Source: Entoloma clypeatum (lineage: Eukaryota; Basidiomycota; Agaricomycetes; Agaricales; Entolomataceae). Taken from it: DNA of 64,000 nt. Position numbers and translations under genes: made by a program. The notes beneath the pieces were generated by a model, which ran no database searches, was not told the origin of the DNA, and saw only the letters and a list, made by a program, of their open reading frames with translations. Below are positions 45,932-60,148 of this stretch, one piece after another; the first letter of the stretch is position 1, and the number at the start of each line of letters is the position of its first letter. The stretch spans positions 3,162,001 to 3,226,000 of the forward strand of contig OY751487.1 in assembly GCA_963565915.1 (NCBI GenBank), read 5' to 3'.

Positions 45932-48900
45932 TCAGAAACGTTCCCTTGTCGACGGCGGCCCCGGTTTTCGTTGCACTTCCCGTAGTTCTCGCCAGAGTCG
46001 ACTCCTCCCACCCTCGCCACTAGCTGTTGAAAGTCCCGATCCAAATCCTGATCGTGTCGGACTAACCTCCCCACCAGGCCCACGTCCGACGTATGGTGAC
46101 CGAGATCTCCTAGGGCTGACTTCACGTCTTCCACTCGACGACACCACCGATTCTGGACTTCGTCCTGACCCTGAATGGGTTCTCGAAAGGCTGACAAGGC
46201 CGGTTCGCACATCAGCAGGCTGTCCAACATTTCGATTATCCGCCGGTTTCGGGAAGGACAGCCACGTTGGCCGCGCTGTAGAGGGTCCACTCACTGCGGG
46301 GCGCGGTTGACGGGGAGCAGGAGCAAGTCGCAGGTACCGCGCACGACTGTACCCTAATTGTCAGATAGCCTATAAGCCATGCCCAGAACGACTTACGCCA
46401 CAGCTTTGAGCGCCCTTTTGGTACGAAGGGATTGTAACCATTTCCCCATAAATTTGGCTTGCCATACCATTCAAAAAAGAAAAATAGCTCGAGGCCACCG
46501 AAGACTTACTATAGACCGCCTTCCTATCCATTTCTCGAGCTCCTTTCGCTTGCAGCGCCTTTGGCATTCCTCTTCGCCATACTTGGAAATATTTGAATTT
46601 TGTATTGGTGGTATAGAATCGTATAGCTGGCAGAGACTGAATGAGATGAGCGAGAGCACCATGCGCAAGATTCCCTGGATATCACCTTCGTTTTCGAATG
46701 CCATAGACCAAACGCTCGGAATAACAGATTCTTTCGACTTTGGAGGATGGCATTGTGCTCCTAATGCAATGTTGAGCCTTCACATCATTCGAAATCAAGT
46801 GTCACACACTATCGGACGCAATTTTTCATCAATGAAACGATCTCGCCACTTGTCCCAAGCAGCAGTTATCTTCAAAATTCTCATTTCTTCCTCCTTTTGC
46901 TGGAGTCCGACACGTCGGCGCCGAGTAGTAAGGGCAAGTGATAACCAGCGATGGAACAAGCGACGCATAGTTTCTAAATCAATATGAACGAACGTAAAAC
47001 TGTAGTCGTGACCCAGGGCGTACCTTCGCGTTTCACATATTGGTAGCTTTCCATAAGGCTGAGCTCCTCGACATGGCGAGCACGTAGATCCTTCCATTTC
47101 TTGAAGGCGAGGCTACAGTTGGCATGTTATTGAGAACTGGCATCTCCTAACGCATCACCTGTACCTTAATCTGGCATGATCATGACGCTGTGCAACATCC
47201 AGCTCTCGAAGCTTGATTTCGATAACACGGTTGGTCCAGGTGGCCAGCCCATATCGCAAGACTCGCTTAAAATATGTCAGACGGGCATTCTAGCAAATTG
47301 CGTCGGTCGATCGAACCTCGTTACTGCGCCGCTTGATTGTCTGCTCGGCCATTCTACGCCGTTTTTCTCCACGGGTCCGGTCCAACCAGACTTGATGCAG
47401 CGTCAGTATTTGAGAGCAGGATGGATGGAGAGCTATCACCGTGAAAGTGCTTTTCGAGCCATCGTTGCTCCATTTCTTTGACACGTTTGGTCATTGCCTT
47501 GGTCTTCATTGCGCCGACCCAGGTCTTCCAAGCACGGCGGATCGCAAATACTTTATCAACCCTTCTGGCCATCTTAACCAGCTTGAGTTTCTCGCGGAGC
47601 TCAATTCGCCACAATAATATCATCTTGTCTTGGAGTTGGGAAGCGTTGTATTGCGACGCAAAAGAATGTGCATTTTGGTGTGTAGTGAAAGCAGCATGCC
47701 AGTCCCGGAATGACGATGCTACTATACTTCCGTTCCCTCGGAAAGAGAACGCAATGGCCAGGTCTGGTTGCAGCAATGAATACGGTTGGCCGGACTGATG
47801 TTGAAAACCCACCTTCGTCCTGTTTTTGTCGTTGGACACGATCTTTCCAAATGGCCCAAGAACTCTTCAATATTCTTGCGGTTTTTACCCGATCCAGAAG
47901 CTGTCCTCGCTCGCGTGCCTTCCACACTCGGGCAACGGCTCGAAGCAGGACGCCATCCTGTCGAGCAATGTGTTTGGTAGCGCGCATCTCCATATTCTGC
48001 GACAATGTTGTGAGTTGTTTCTCTCATGGCATAAAGGGCTTGTACGCACTCGTATCCGGTCGCGAGCAACCTTCCAAGATCGGATGGATGATTTGAGCAA
48101 AAGGAGACGAGAAAACACTTTTGCACGATCAGAATCTTGCCTTGATACCATAAAATATGTCAACCGAAACTATCCCCGGACATTCAAACAGAAATTGAGT
48201 CTTACATTTTTTTTCGCCAGGCAAACAGTGTTTTCCCCAACAACCTCAGCTCAATCCTCTCGGTCATGACTCGCTCGCGATATCCCATCTCATTCGCACT
48301 TAGCCAGAGATGCCAACATCTCTTCATTGCATTTTGTGCGGTGGTTTCGGAAAAATTGTCGGCGATGATTTCATTTTCGATCAACACAGACAACCGAATT
48401 TTCCACTGTCGGTAGTATCGAAATTGCAATTGCTTCGTATATTGGTGATCGGATAGATGTGAACGATAAGATTGACGCCATTTGGCCCATATGTTTTTGA
48501 TGAGCTTCATTTCTCGTTTTGCCTTGATGGTTTTCATCTTTGAACGCATCATGTCGCGCCATTTCAACTGCTCCTTCTCCGTCAGTCGGGCTTTCCAGGC
48601 ATCGAGTGCTATCCTTAGACAGCGGTTGTTTGACAAGCTAGTTACGCGTTGATAAAGAGCCTTGCGAGACATAGTGATGTTTCGCCACCGCTGAAGGCTG
48701 AGACGAAGCAACAAGTTACCACGAGCTTCACTGATTTGCCGATGAGTGGTCTGGGGAGATGTCAACATCCGTTGGAGATAAAGCAACAGGGAGGGCGCAC
48801 GATGATCCAGTGGAATCCTTGCTTCCAGACATCCCAACATCGTTCTTGTAAGCGATCCGCTCGGAACTGGTCTGCGTCTGCTTCGTCCCGCTGCATCTTG

Positions 48901-49838
48901 ATTTTCTTCCATGCATCTTTTTCGTTCACAACGCTGCCTCGACGCTCTCTCGCCATTGCAATAATCTTCCTTGCCTCGGCGGAAGATGTAATGGCTGGGG
49001 CCAATTGACTAGGTGCCCTGGAAATTGGCGGCAGGGCTGGTCGGTTGGTGGGCCTAATGTCCCGAGTTGTCGCATGATAAGAAGGAGGGGTTGTAGAGGG
49101 GACATCATTTGAGTCGTCCGAAAGATGTGATTCCTCCAGGGTGGATTTTTTTCGTCGAAAACGGGAGACAGAACTTGCCTTGTGCACAGGAGGCGAGGAA
49201 ACACCAATGATGTGATTGGAGAAAGATGGTGATCCCCAAGAAGGCGCATTTTGGAATCCTGCTGAATTCTTGGGTGTGTGGTGTGGCGGCGCGCGTACGT
49301 CGTTCTCGCCAGTCGAGAACATGTCGCTCTCATTTGCATGAGAGTGTACTGTAAATGTGTCATCCGACTCAGATGGTAGTTTTGCGCGATAAACGACGCG
49401 TTTGAATGCGTTTTTCGGTCCAGTGCTCGAGGTCTGCGTTTGACCATGGGAATGGCTATCATCGTTGGAATCACCGCGGCTAACTTGAAGATTGTATTGG
49501 CTTTTTACCACATTCCACTTGTCCCCCCAATTCTTTCCCTTCATAGTTCCCAATTTCAACAATTTCCCGTAATAGATGACTTCGTGGGGATCAAGACCGC
49601 GTTCGGTAAGCACATCATTATAGGCCTTGAAGACCGTCAGGAAAGTGGTGGCTGATGGACCCGCGCGCGCTATCACAGAGTCGATGAGTTCAATTTCTTC
49701 TCCAGAGAGAGCTGAGAGTTCATGTGCCGATGCTATTGAGGATCGGGAGGTGTCAACGGAAAGTTGATGTGGAGGAGGGTCTGTTATATTGGCAGGCTTC
49801 AGGCGGGGTGATGCACGTGTCGGCCGGAATTGAGACAT
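45932..49838 (-). CDS. SFI1: SFI1-like centrin-binding protein
   Basis: A large multi-exon gene, more than 1,000 residues. The N-terminal region begins MSQFRPTRASPRLKPANITD. The middle is built of many repeats of about 30-35 residues ending in Trp-x-x-x/Trp-Arg: LRLSLQRWRNI, ALDAWKARL, IKNIWAKWRQSY, YYRQWKIRL, KRCWHLWLSANEM, LGKTLFAWRKKM and others. This is the Sfi1 pattern, each repeat binding one centrin/Cdc31 on a long helix. The C-terminus is Ser/Arg/Pro-rich with several SP sites (REVSPRRSRSPYVG), ending PPSTRERF. Known role: half-bridge of the spindle pole body and its duplication, controlled by CDK phosphorylation of the C-terminus in yeast. Many introns; exon limits were not all refined. 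Confidence 0.88.
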
Positions 49839-49959
49839 GATACAGAAGCCTTCCGGGGGCTTGAAGGTGTCGAGCCCGTCGACGCAGGAGGAAACGACGA
49901 GGACGCATCGTGTCAACAATCATGTTCATTGTTTCACACATCTATTTACATTTGCTTGG

Positions 49960-50151
49960 CTATGGAACACTAGCCCTGTCAAGGTTTCCCGGGCTGAGGA
50001 CACTTTGTTGCCCGACATCCTGAATTTCTGCTGCGGACCCAATCGGACCCAAAACATCCCCCGGCCATGTAAGATGGCAAAAGGCATCAGGTGGTAGAAC
50101 TTGAGTATCGAGAGCTGTCCACGCCTTTTGAGCAAACTCTTTCCGAGGCAT
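49960..50151 (-). CDS. Doubtful small ORF, 63 aa
   Basis: An intron-less frame, MPRKEFAQKAWTALDTQVLP to GNLDRASVP-stop. Amino-acid composition looks normal for a soluble protein, but nothing is recognised and there is no second line of support. It lies between SFI1 and the inverted-repeat element. It may be chance. Confidence 0.25.
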   Translation of the reverse strand: MPRKEFAQKAWTALDTQVLPPDAFCHLTWPGDVLGPIGSAAEIQDVGQQSVLSPGNLDRASVP

Positions 50152-50227
50152 ATAGCATGTCCGGATTGTTCAGTACTTAAGTCACAGTGTCGAAGTGTGC
50201 CTTCGCAGGTGGAGAGAATCACTACTA

Positions 50228-50661
50228 TGGCCAAATGAATGGTGGCAACGGGGTCTAGGTGCGTTACGTTCCGTAAATGACTGGTGTTAGCAACCGAGGT
50301 CGCGTTAGGCGTTACGGATGCCCAAATAGGCAACCGTCGGGGAGGGATTCGCCGGCAGTCATAATTCGCGAACATTGCTAGCAGATGTATCAAGCAATGT
50401 TATTATTGTTGAAATTTCGTCGAAATTCTACTTTGAACTGCACTGTCCTGCAAACTACTGGTGCTTGGGGATGTACCTTACCTATTGAATAATGCAAATG
50501 TATGCCTTATCTGCCCGTAGGGACCGAAAAAAATCGTATTTTAGTGGTCTTTTTTTTGTGTTTTTCGGTAGCAACCGGGCCTGCGTTACGCGTTATTCTA
50601 CTAGTACTCAAAATAAGCAACGAAAATGTCCGCGTTACGGTTGCCACCATTCATTTTGCCA
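50228..50661. mobile_element. MITE-like element with 22-bp inverted ends
   Basis: The first 22 bases (50228-50249, TGGCCAAATGAATGGTGGCAAC) and the last 22 (50640-50661) are inverted copies with one mismatch. Inside, a TAGCAACCG-x-GCGTTA-GCGTTA module occurs twice in direct orientation (about 50287-50316 and 50568-50596). There is no transposase frame. Size (434 bp), inverted ends and lack of coding capacity fit a non-autonomous DNA transposon. No clear target-site duplication was found, so the exact ends are not proved. Confidence 0.55.
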
Positions 50662-50784
50662 CAGTACTGCTGTAGCTGACGAGGATGAATTGAAAGTGCT
50701 CTATGCTATACAATGTACATAAAAGATCATTAAGTTTTTGCGTCAGGACCACGGCAGTATTGATGGGCAGGCGTAAGATACAGA

Positions 50785-53102
<2,318 letters not shown>

Positions 53103-53165
53103 TGAGAATTAAAAATTGAGAATGACGGAACTTCAGATGGAGGATGCAAGCTTAACAAGTCTCAT

Positions 53166-53234
53166 CTTTATATTTTGCCTTTGGAACTAGCCAGAATCCT
53201 GACGAACTCTCTGGAACCTTCACTTAATCACGTG
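53166..53234 (-). promoter_or_regulatory. HSP70 promoter elements
   Basis: On the minus strand a TATAAAG lies at 53166-53172, 64 bp upstream of the ATG. GGAACCTTC at 53213-53221 matches the core GAAnnTTC of a heat-shock element, with further GAA units at 53194 and 53204. A CACGTG E-box is at 53229-53234. Heat-shock control is the expected behaviour of such genes but is inferred. Confidence 0.5.
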
Positions 53235-53350
53235 ACCGTCAGGTGCTCATGAGCTCGAAAACTTGCAAGTATTTTGATATATAATACTTTACTTATATAT
53301 ATATGTCATGACGATACAGAGGAAGGCACATGGGAAGGGGTTGGTACAGC

Positions 53351-55857
53351 TCAGGGGCCTTCTTGATTATGCACAACCATTCCTGAGGTATCATCTAGGC
53401 TCCTGTGAGCCTGCAGGTCGCGAAGGACTGAAGGATCAACTGTCCGATTATAAGCAGCTCGTTCAGAAGATCCCTTTATGAGGAGCAACGCACCTGGAAG
53501 CACACTTTTGCGACGAGAGTGCAGACCCGATCCAGATGGTGAGTGGTCTCCTCCGATCTCAGGAAGGGGCCGCTGGTAAGCAGTATCTTCAATAAATGAG
53601 GTTGTTCTAGATCCAAAGCGACATACATCTAGGCCAGGGTCCGCCATCGGAACTCTTTCAATGCCGTGCTCATCCAAGTCTCCTTGTACATCGTCAATCG
53701 ATGCAGCGTTCAACTCCATTGACAAATCCAGGATATCGACATCATCCATGGCCGATGGCGGAGGCGGAGGCGGATGCGGAATTTCGACATATCCATCTGG
53801 CAGTTTTCCGCCAGGGGCATTCTCTAGTGCTTTCTCTCTCATTCTTTGCCAAGCCTCGTACCGTTGAACAGCATGTTGCCGTTCCCTGGAAAGGAAGTGA
53901 GTTCTGAGATTCTTCTTACTAATGCAATACATACTCAAGTCTTCGCTGCTTGTAGTGTTGCATCGATTCGTCAAAGAGATCAGGATTTATCTCCATGAAA
54001 AGTTTCAATGCATTGTACACCATGCCATGAATAGTTCTACGGTCGGTTCAGACTTATGTTGCATACTAACAGGCGACGGCTTACCGGTTCCAGTGTGTTT
54101 TCGAATTTGTATAGAGAGCCGGGAATACTATCGGTAGTATGGTGGCAAGATTGTCGCTCATCAGGTTCACGACATATTCGTTATTCCAATACAACAACGC
54201 GCGCTCCGCAACTTGAAAATGCTGGCTGTTGATACATCGACCAAGTTGTTGAAACAGGGCCACCTGTATCTTCTGAAATTCCACTGGATCCGTCACGTCC
54301 AGGACCTCTTCGACTTCATTCAAGAACATGACTTCTTTCGGAGAGTTTACTTTGGGCCAATATTTCAGGAGCCCCATCATCACATCCTCGGCGAGTGATG
54401 GATCCTTTTCAAGGAATTGAACCACGCAGTACGCGAGCTGTGGGTGATAGAGAGACAGGCTCTTCACTTTATGAAGAGGAATAAGCACCCGTGTCAAAAA
54501 CGTTTTGTGCTCCTCCTTGAGAGGCAGCGCAAATCCGTTGATGATGGACCCTAGAATCTCCAAGAGTTCGGCGATTCCATTGTGACGTTCGGTTTCATAT
54601 ATAAAGTGATAGAAGACATGGTTGATGGATCGGCGGATGAAAGCCCGGAGGTTGAGAAACTTGCCATAAATACGATGTAAAGTGGTCTTAAGGAAATCAC
54701 GTTCGCGTGGGTCCTCGGAATCAAATAGTTCGAGGAGATTAAGGACGAAAGCCTGATCGATGTAACGTTTAGCCATGTTGGTGTTGAAGTCAGGGCTTTC
54801 GACAAATCGGAGGAAGAACTCGTAGACGATTTGGAGATGAGGCCAAGCGAGCTCCAGAACAGGTTCGTCTTCTTCCGGATCAAATGCATCACCGGTAGGG
54901 TTGATAGGTGGGGGTATGGAACGAAAGAGGTTAGTGGCAAACTGGCGGGTGTACCAAGATCAGAGGACCGGCGATCAGGCAGAGTTGAAACTCACCATGT
55001 TGACGACCTCTGGGTATATATTCTCCGTGATGACTCCGCGTTGAGTCGTGATGTATTCCAACATTTCGTGTAACGTCTGCGCTTTGATTTGTTTCCCTCT
55101 CAATTCGGCACTTGCATCATTGAAATCAAAGAGGACACGACACTGATGTAGTTTCCTGAGGAACAACTGGGGTCGTTCGCTGGGAGGCGTTTCTGGAGAT
55201 GCGAAGGACGATCAGAGGACAATTGCGATACCGAGAACAGAAAGAAACTCACCCATGAAAGGGGGAAGGCGCTCTATTTCGACCTTTTCAGTGACGACGA
55301 AGCGACTGCTCCGTTGCTTTCGTGGTGGTTTGCCAACCATCGGGATAGTATCTCTGGGGCCAGCCCGCAGACGGTTCAAGGTGGTTGCCCTTGGTGGGGT
55401 GGCATTCCCGTGGTCTGAATTAGAATGTCTTTCAGGGGCACCATTGTGATGGCCGGCATGGAGGGATGCTTCGGACGATGGATCAGAGCTGACTACGACG
55501 ATAGGAGGGGCTTGGGCTCCATCTGCAGAGGATCGTCGATCGGACGTGGAAAGTCCAGAAGAGATAGGCGAGGAAGACCTGTGGGACGAAGACGCACTCT
55601 GTGACGCGCTCTGGGAGGTCACAGACTGATTGAAGTGATTGGTAGTGGAAGCAGAACTAACAGGATTCGGAAGTGGTTTGTTGGAGTTGGGAGGAGGGGC
55701 GGGCGGGACGACATTGGCGGGACTGGACTTGGACTCCTTTTTGGTGGAATTTGAATCTTGCGAACTCTTTCGACTGAGCTAGTGGGACGGATGAGGGTGA
55801 GGGTATGTCAGAGCCGGAGGGGACTGGACTGACCAGGGTCTTCTTGAGATTTTTCAT
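53351..55857 (-). CDS. RTS1: PP2A regulatory subunit B56 (B')
   Basis: Starts MKNLKKTL; intron 1 joins it to [21 protein letters not shown] Ser/Pro-rich N-terminal region of about 150 residues is followed by the B56 core of HEAT-like repeats: [120 protein letters not shown]. The C-terminal tail has a KRRLE-type end of the core, a Pro stretch and a variable acidic part ending MVVHNQEGP. Known role: directs PP2A to substrates carrying LxxIxE motifs; stress and cell-cycle control. The nearest yeast gene is RTS1. The ATG at 55855-55857 is supported by the frame of exon 2. Confidence 0.94.
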
Positions 55858-56238
55858 AATTGTGTATATGACGGGTGTGTGTGTGCTACGGATCGTCCTG
55901 GCCGTCGAAGAGCTTGACCGAGTCGCCCGCGCAGTGCTCACCGCCGCCAAAATCGATGAACTTGTTCACGACTGTGTGACGGATCTGTCACAGACGTTAC
56001 CCAAAGCGGCAAACACCGCGACTAATGTGGCAACGGAGCGTCTGAGGCTCCCCCGATCTGCAATCTCAAGTGTGCGCCGCTGACGGCGTGAATGGCCGAC
56101 GCAAACGGCTGGCGGGACACAGTTGGTACGGCGGGGACACTGGTTGCAGCGGCGTGGTCGTTATGAAAGGAAATCACGTGTACGGGGACCCTAGTTTGGG
56201 GTTGGTCGTGGTATTTGCGGGGTTGCCTTTGGACCATC
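55858..56238. other. Divergent intergenic region, 381 bp
   Basis: Shared upstream region of the B56 gene and the conserved unknown gene. The plus strand is open at 55805-56083, but its product (LAVEELDRVARAVLTAAKID) is not supported by any family or splice pattern. Confidence 0.5.
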
Positions 56239-57541
56239 ATGGCGGGTAAGTAGCCTACCGCCCCTCTGGCAACGCTGTCCTGACCGTCCCCCAGCGATAT
56301 ACGCAGTCTACACCTCGCCGAACCACCCTCCCGTGCCAAATCACCTCCCCACCCTCATTGTCACCCCCCATGGTAGCTATCAGCCTCCTATTCCCCCGGT
56401 CCCATCCTCATCACCCCGCCAGGTCAACCATCCAACATCCTTTATTCATATCTCCACACAAATTTCGTCAGTATTTTTATTTCCAGGTTCGCCTCACACG
56501 CTCACACAAACTCTCCTAGAATACCGAGAACTATCTCTTGACCCCGTCCCCTCAAGGAGACCTCTGCGTTGCCAAGCTTTTCCCCCCCAGGCCTAAAGAA
56601 GGAAAGGCCTCTGCCTCAGACCCAGGTCATTCGTCCCCTTCATCCTCACGAGTCGTTCGCTGCGAAGCATCCCGCAATCTCAAGTGGTCGATCGCAAACA
56701 CTGGTGTCATCTCGCCGATCTACAAGCTTTCTCTACCGTCTCCCGATTCCCCGGATCTTCCACTCTTTCAGATCTCTAAACCCAACCCCAATGCAGCCTT
56801 CTGGAGCATGTTCTATTTTGCATACGCCGGTCACAATATACCTCCTAAGCGTATTGAGTTTGGAAAAATCCAGAAAAACCCCCCGGGCCCTAACGGTGGT
56901 GGAACCCGCATCAGCATCACTGGAAAGACTCCCGAAGAAAAGGCGGTTTGGCAGACCCTGGGAGAGGGTAACGAGGATTGCGTGGAATGGGTCGTCCTTT
57001 GCGCAGCTCTAAACCTTCTCGAGTGAGATCATCCATGCAAACCCTTTCCGTTCATGTTTCTCATCTCATCGCCAGTGACGAAATCATGAAAGCTGCGGAG
57101 AAAAATCCTCAAGGCAATGGCTCGGGTGGCCGACCAACACCAGTATCGCTTCGTGACCCTGGTTCCGCTGAGAGTCCACCCCCCAACCTCGCACGCTCAC
57201 CTCCACAACAGCCACCCCAACAGCGCCCTCCTCAAACTATGCCTTTTCCTGGGGGACGTCCCCCACAAGGTCCCTACGGCCAACCACAAGCTCCTCGAGG
57301 CTATCCGCCCGCAACCGGCCCTCCTGGTCAACCTGGTTTTGGTCTACCTCCTCCCCAAGGTCACGGTCCAGGAGGCATGGGACCAAGTCAACGATTACCC
57401 GCTGGCCAACAAATGCGTGGTATGCCTCCAGCCGCGGGACAGGCTCCAGCAGGGTATCCAGGACGTCCCCCTCCTCAGATGCAGCAGCCATTGCAGCAAA
57501 TGCCGGGTCAACCACCTCAGAACCAGAGTCGCAGATTTTAA
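56239..57541 (+). CDS. Conserved hypothetical protein with P/Q/G-rich C-terminus
   Basis: Four exons: 56239-56245, 56295-56422, 56520-57022, 57076-57541, exactly 368 codons. The start is MAAIYAVYTSPNHPPVPNHL. A folded-looking middle part follows: NTENYLLTPSPQGDLCVAKL, VVRCEASRNLKWSIANTGVI, SPIYKLSLPSPDSPDLPLFQ, FWSMFYFAYAGHNIPPKRIE, EDCVEWVVLCAALNLLDDEI. The last 130 residues are Pro/Gln/Gly/Met-rich and disordered (PPQQRPPQ, GQQMRGMPPAAGQ). There is no signal peptide or membrane segment. I do not recognise a named family. The Pro/Gln-rich tail suggests a protein-interaction or RNA-related role, but that is speculation. Confidence 0.8.
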
Positions 57542-57844
57542 GCCATTCATGCTTTCACTCTTTGTACTTTTTATCTTCATGTTGCTTTTCCTTTATTCTG
57601 TTTCAACTACGGGAATACCAGCCTCATCATTAGAGGCATTGTTGATATCGTTTCAGCTTGAACTGCCGACGTTTGTATACGTCAAGTATTTGTTCTGCGC
57701 TTATGTACCACTATCACTTCTCTGTTATTTAACCATGATCTATATATGTGTATACCAGCAGTCGTTGAGCTGTTTCAGAGGATGGTACAATAAGATTCAT
57801 TGTTCATTGTTCAGCCAATTGTTCCAGTGCATCCAGCGAGTAGG
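57542..57844. other. Convergent intergenic region, 303 bp
   Basis: 3' UTR sequence of the unknown gene and citrate synthase. A hydrophobic frame on the plus strand continues past the stop (57117-57848) but is out of frame with the upstream exons and is not supported. Confidence 0.55.
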
Positions 57845-60034
57845 CTAAGGCAAAGTCAGATCATGATGCGGAACTGAACAAGTACGAGCAGTAACCATAC
57901 ATTTAGGTCGTTCAAGAGGCAAGCCAAGGGCTAAGAGTAGGAAAGGTGAGTACCTTGACTTCTCCCCAGATCAGTGGAACGAACCTCGGGCCCAGACAAG
58001 CTGGGTCATCGCGCCCAGAGCTAAAAGCAGCGTGAGCTTGATGTTTCTTCTTGATAGGAACGACAAACCTCTCGAGACGCCAAAAATAACCGTATAATAC
58101 TATGACGGATGACTATATTAACAAGACAAAATCCTCTATAAATGGAATCTTTTCCTGACCTTGAATTCAGTCAAACCATAATGATATAAAACACAACCTG
58201 GAGAAACAGAACATTAAAGATGTACCAATGAAGGAAGATCAAATAAGGACCTGACGTTGCATCGACGTTGGGGTATGGGTTCTTCGTCTATCAGAGTCAA
58301 TTTTGTTTCCGTCACATTGGCGAATGAAAGAAGGCTCTACCCACCTTTCCATGCTCTTTGAGGACATCTGGAGCTACTTCGGAAGTCTACAGAATATTCA
58401 AGAGTCTACAAGAGGAGAATAAAAGTGGGAAGTGCTGACTTTGTTGACAAGCTCGATGATTTGGCTGTTCTTGAACTCAGGTCGGGAGTTGCAAAATTCT
58501 TGGAGAGCAATGAAACGAGGATCCGGGTTGCGTAAGACACCATGACCATAACTGTGATGTTGTGCATGTATGATTTCTCTGGGACAAAACGACCTACCCT
58601 GGGACAACTTGGCCACTTTTGAGTGTTTTCCAGAGATAATCCCTGATGTTATCATGGGTGATGTTGCCCCCGATCTCCTCTTGCATGGCCAACTGCCATC
58701 GGAGAACCTCCTGGTTGGCAAGTCTATCATTCGCAGTTATTTCGCTGCAAAGTTCAGTTGACACAAGCAGTTTACCCATGAAGAGGCCCAGCGAGCGCAA
58801 AAAGCGCCGCAGAGTAAGCAAGGTAAGGGTCAGCGAGCGTTGAACCAACCAGATCTAGAGATATAGGTTCACATTTTTAAAGAGAGACAAGAGGTGGTTC
58901 ATCACGAACGTGCGGTGTGGGCTGAAGCGTTTCCTCCTTCGTGATCCCCATGGAGTGCGATATAAAGTCGAAGGTATTCCGTAAGACTGTGATTGTCACT
59001 GTATCCTAGAAGATTTGAGTAGTTGCCTGTCGTAATACGTGGAGCAAAAACGTTGAGAGACTGGGATAGCAGGCCAAAAAAAAACTTGCCAACAAGGTCC
59101 AAGTTCATGTCAATCGCTGGCAAAGGGCTCTCAGGCTTGTATACATTCCGATATATCCGTGCAGCAAGGGCTGGGAGCTTTGCAATGAGGTTGAGACAGT
59201 CATCAAGTGTGGAGGTCCAGTATTCGCTCTTCTTAATCCCCTTTTCGTACGCTGCTTGGAATGAGCTTTCACGATTTAGCGCAGCTACTCCGATGCCCAG
59301 CTGCGTCATAGGATGTAGGGAAGCCGGGAGACTGGTCGAAGACGAGATGAGCGCGTCAAAGATCGAAGATGGGAGGCTCACGAGTCAATGAGGTCTTCGA
59401 GGAAAGCGGGCAGATCACCCTTTCCCGCAAGGTCTTGAGATAATTGCCGAGTCTGCTGTGCAGAAGGGACTTGACCAGTGAGCAGAAGCCAAAGCATGCT
59501 TTCCGCAATGATCTCTCTCCCACCAGGCGCAGGTGGGAGGACCTTTTGACAGTCTGGGATCGTCAAGCCATGGAAACGAATGCCCTGACGAAACAACCAC
59601 ATTGAGTATAGTCTTGAATTGTATCGAAGTGGAGGATACCTCGTTAGCATCCAGGACAGACGCATCCCAAAGCATTGCCTTTAAGCCTCTCATACCGCCG
59701 ATGATGTTGTCAATCTAACGCACGCCATCTTCATTTGAAGCAATCGTCATATGATAGAAGTTACCTTGATCTCGCCAACAATAGCTTGTCCATGTTGAGT
59801 TTTCTGGGAGCCGTCGTGTGAAAATGGCCAACTGTTAGATGTAAGTAACATACCAGCCTCTTGAGCTGTTCTTGTTTTTTGGGAATGACCTCCTTCAAGG
59901 TTTCCTTGAGTGACTGGGGGGTCGAGGTTGGTCAAGTTCAACAATGAGAAGAAGATAAGAGATGCCTTGGTAGATGTGGAGGCGAGTCTCCTTCCCAGGG
60001 CTCTTGATGACAGAGAGCGACAGGGAGCGAACAT
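57845..60034 (-). CDS. CIT1: Citrate synthase, mitochondrial
   Basis: Starts [20 protein letters not shown], an Arg/Ser presequence. Known landmarks follow: [57 protein letters not shown] (first active-site His), [20 protein letters not shown] (second active-site His), [12 protein letters not shown] (active-site Asp), then [21 protein letters not shown] and [10 protein letters not shown] on short exons. Known reaction: oxaloacetate + acetyl-CoA to citrate (EC 2.3.3.1) in the matrix. At least ten short introns. The last 10 residues after ERPK, and hence the exact stop (57845-57858), depend on an unsure last intron. Divergent from SEC66 with 114 bp between starts. Confidence 0.94.
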
Positions 60035-60148
60035 TTCGAAGGGGGTTCCGGCGGACGAAAGCAACGGAACTTGTCAGAGGCGATCACGGGAAAACACACA
60101 CAAAGTTTCAGCTCCACGTCGGTACTCGACTTGCCTCGACCCACAACA

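Larger units (their letters stand above)
49839..50784. other. Intergenic region, 946 bp, with a MITE-like element
   Basis: The longest gene-poor stretch in the window. It holds the small open frame at 49960-50151 and the inverted-repeat element at 50228-50661, described separately. The remainder is the SFI1 upstream region and the HSP70 3' UTR. Confidence 0.6.

Noticed and set aside
55805..56083. 92-residue plus-strand ORF upstream of the unknown gene
   Set aside because: No supported start or splice context; it overlaps the first exon of the B56 gene.
57117..57848. 243-residue plus-strand ORF
   Set aside because: Its first half is the wrong frame of the P/Q/G-rich exon and the rest is UTR; no homology seen.
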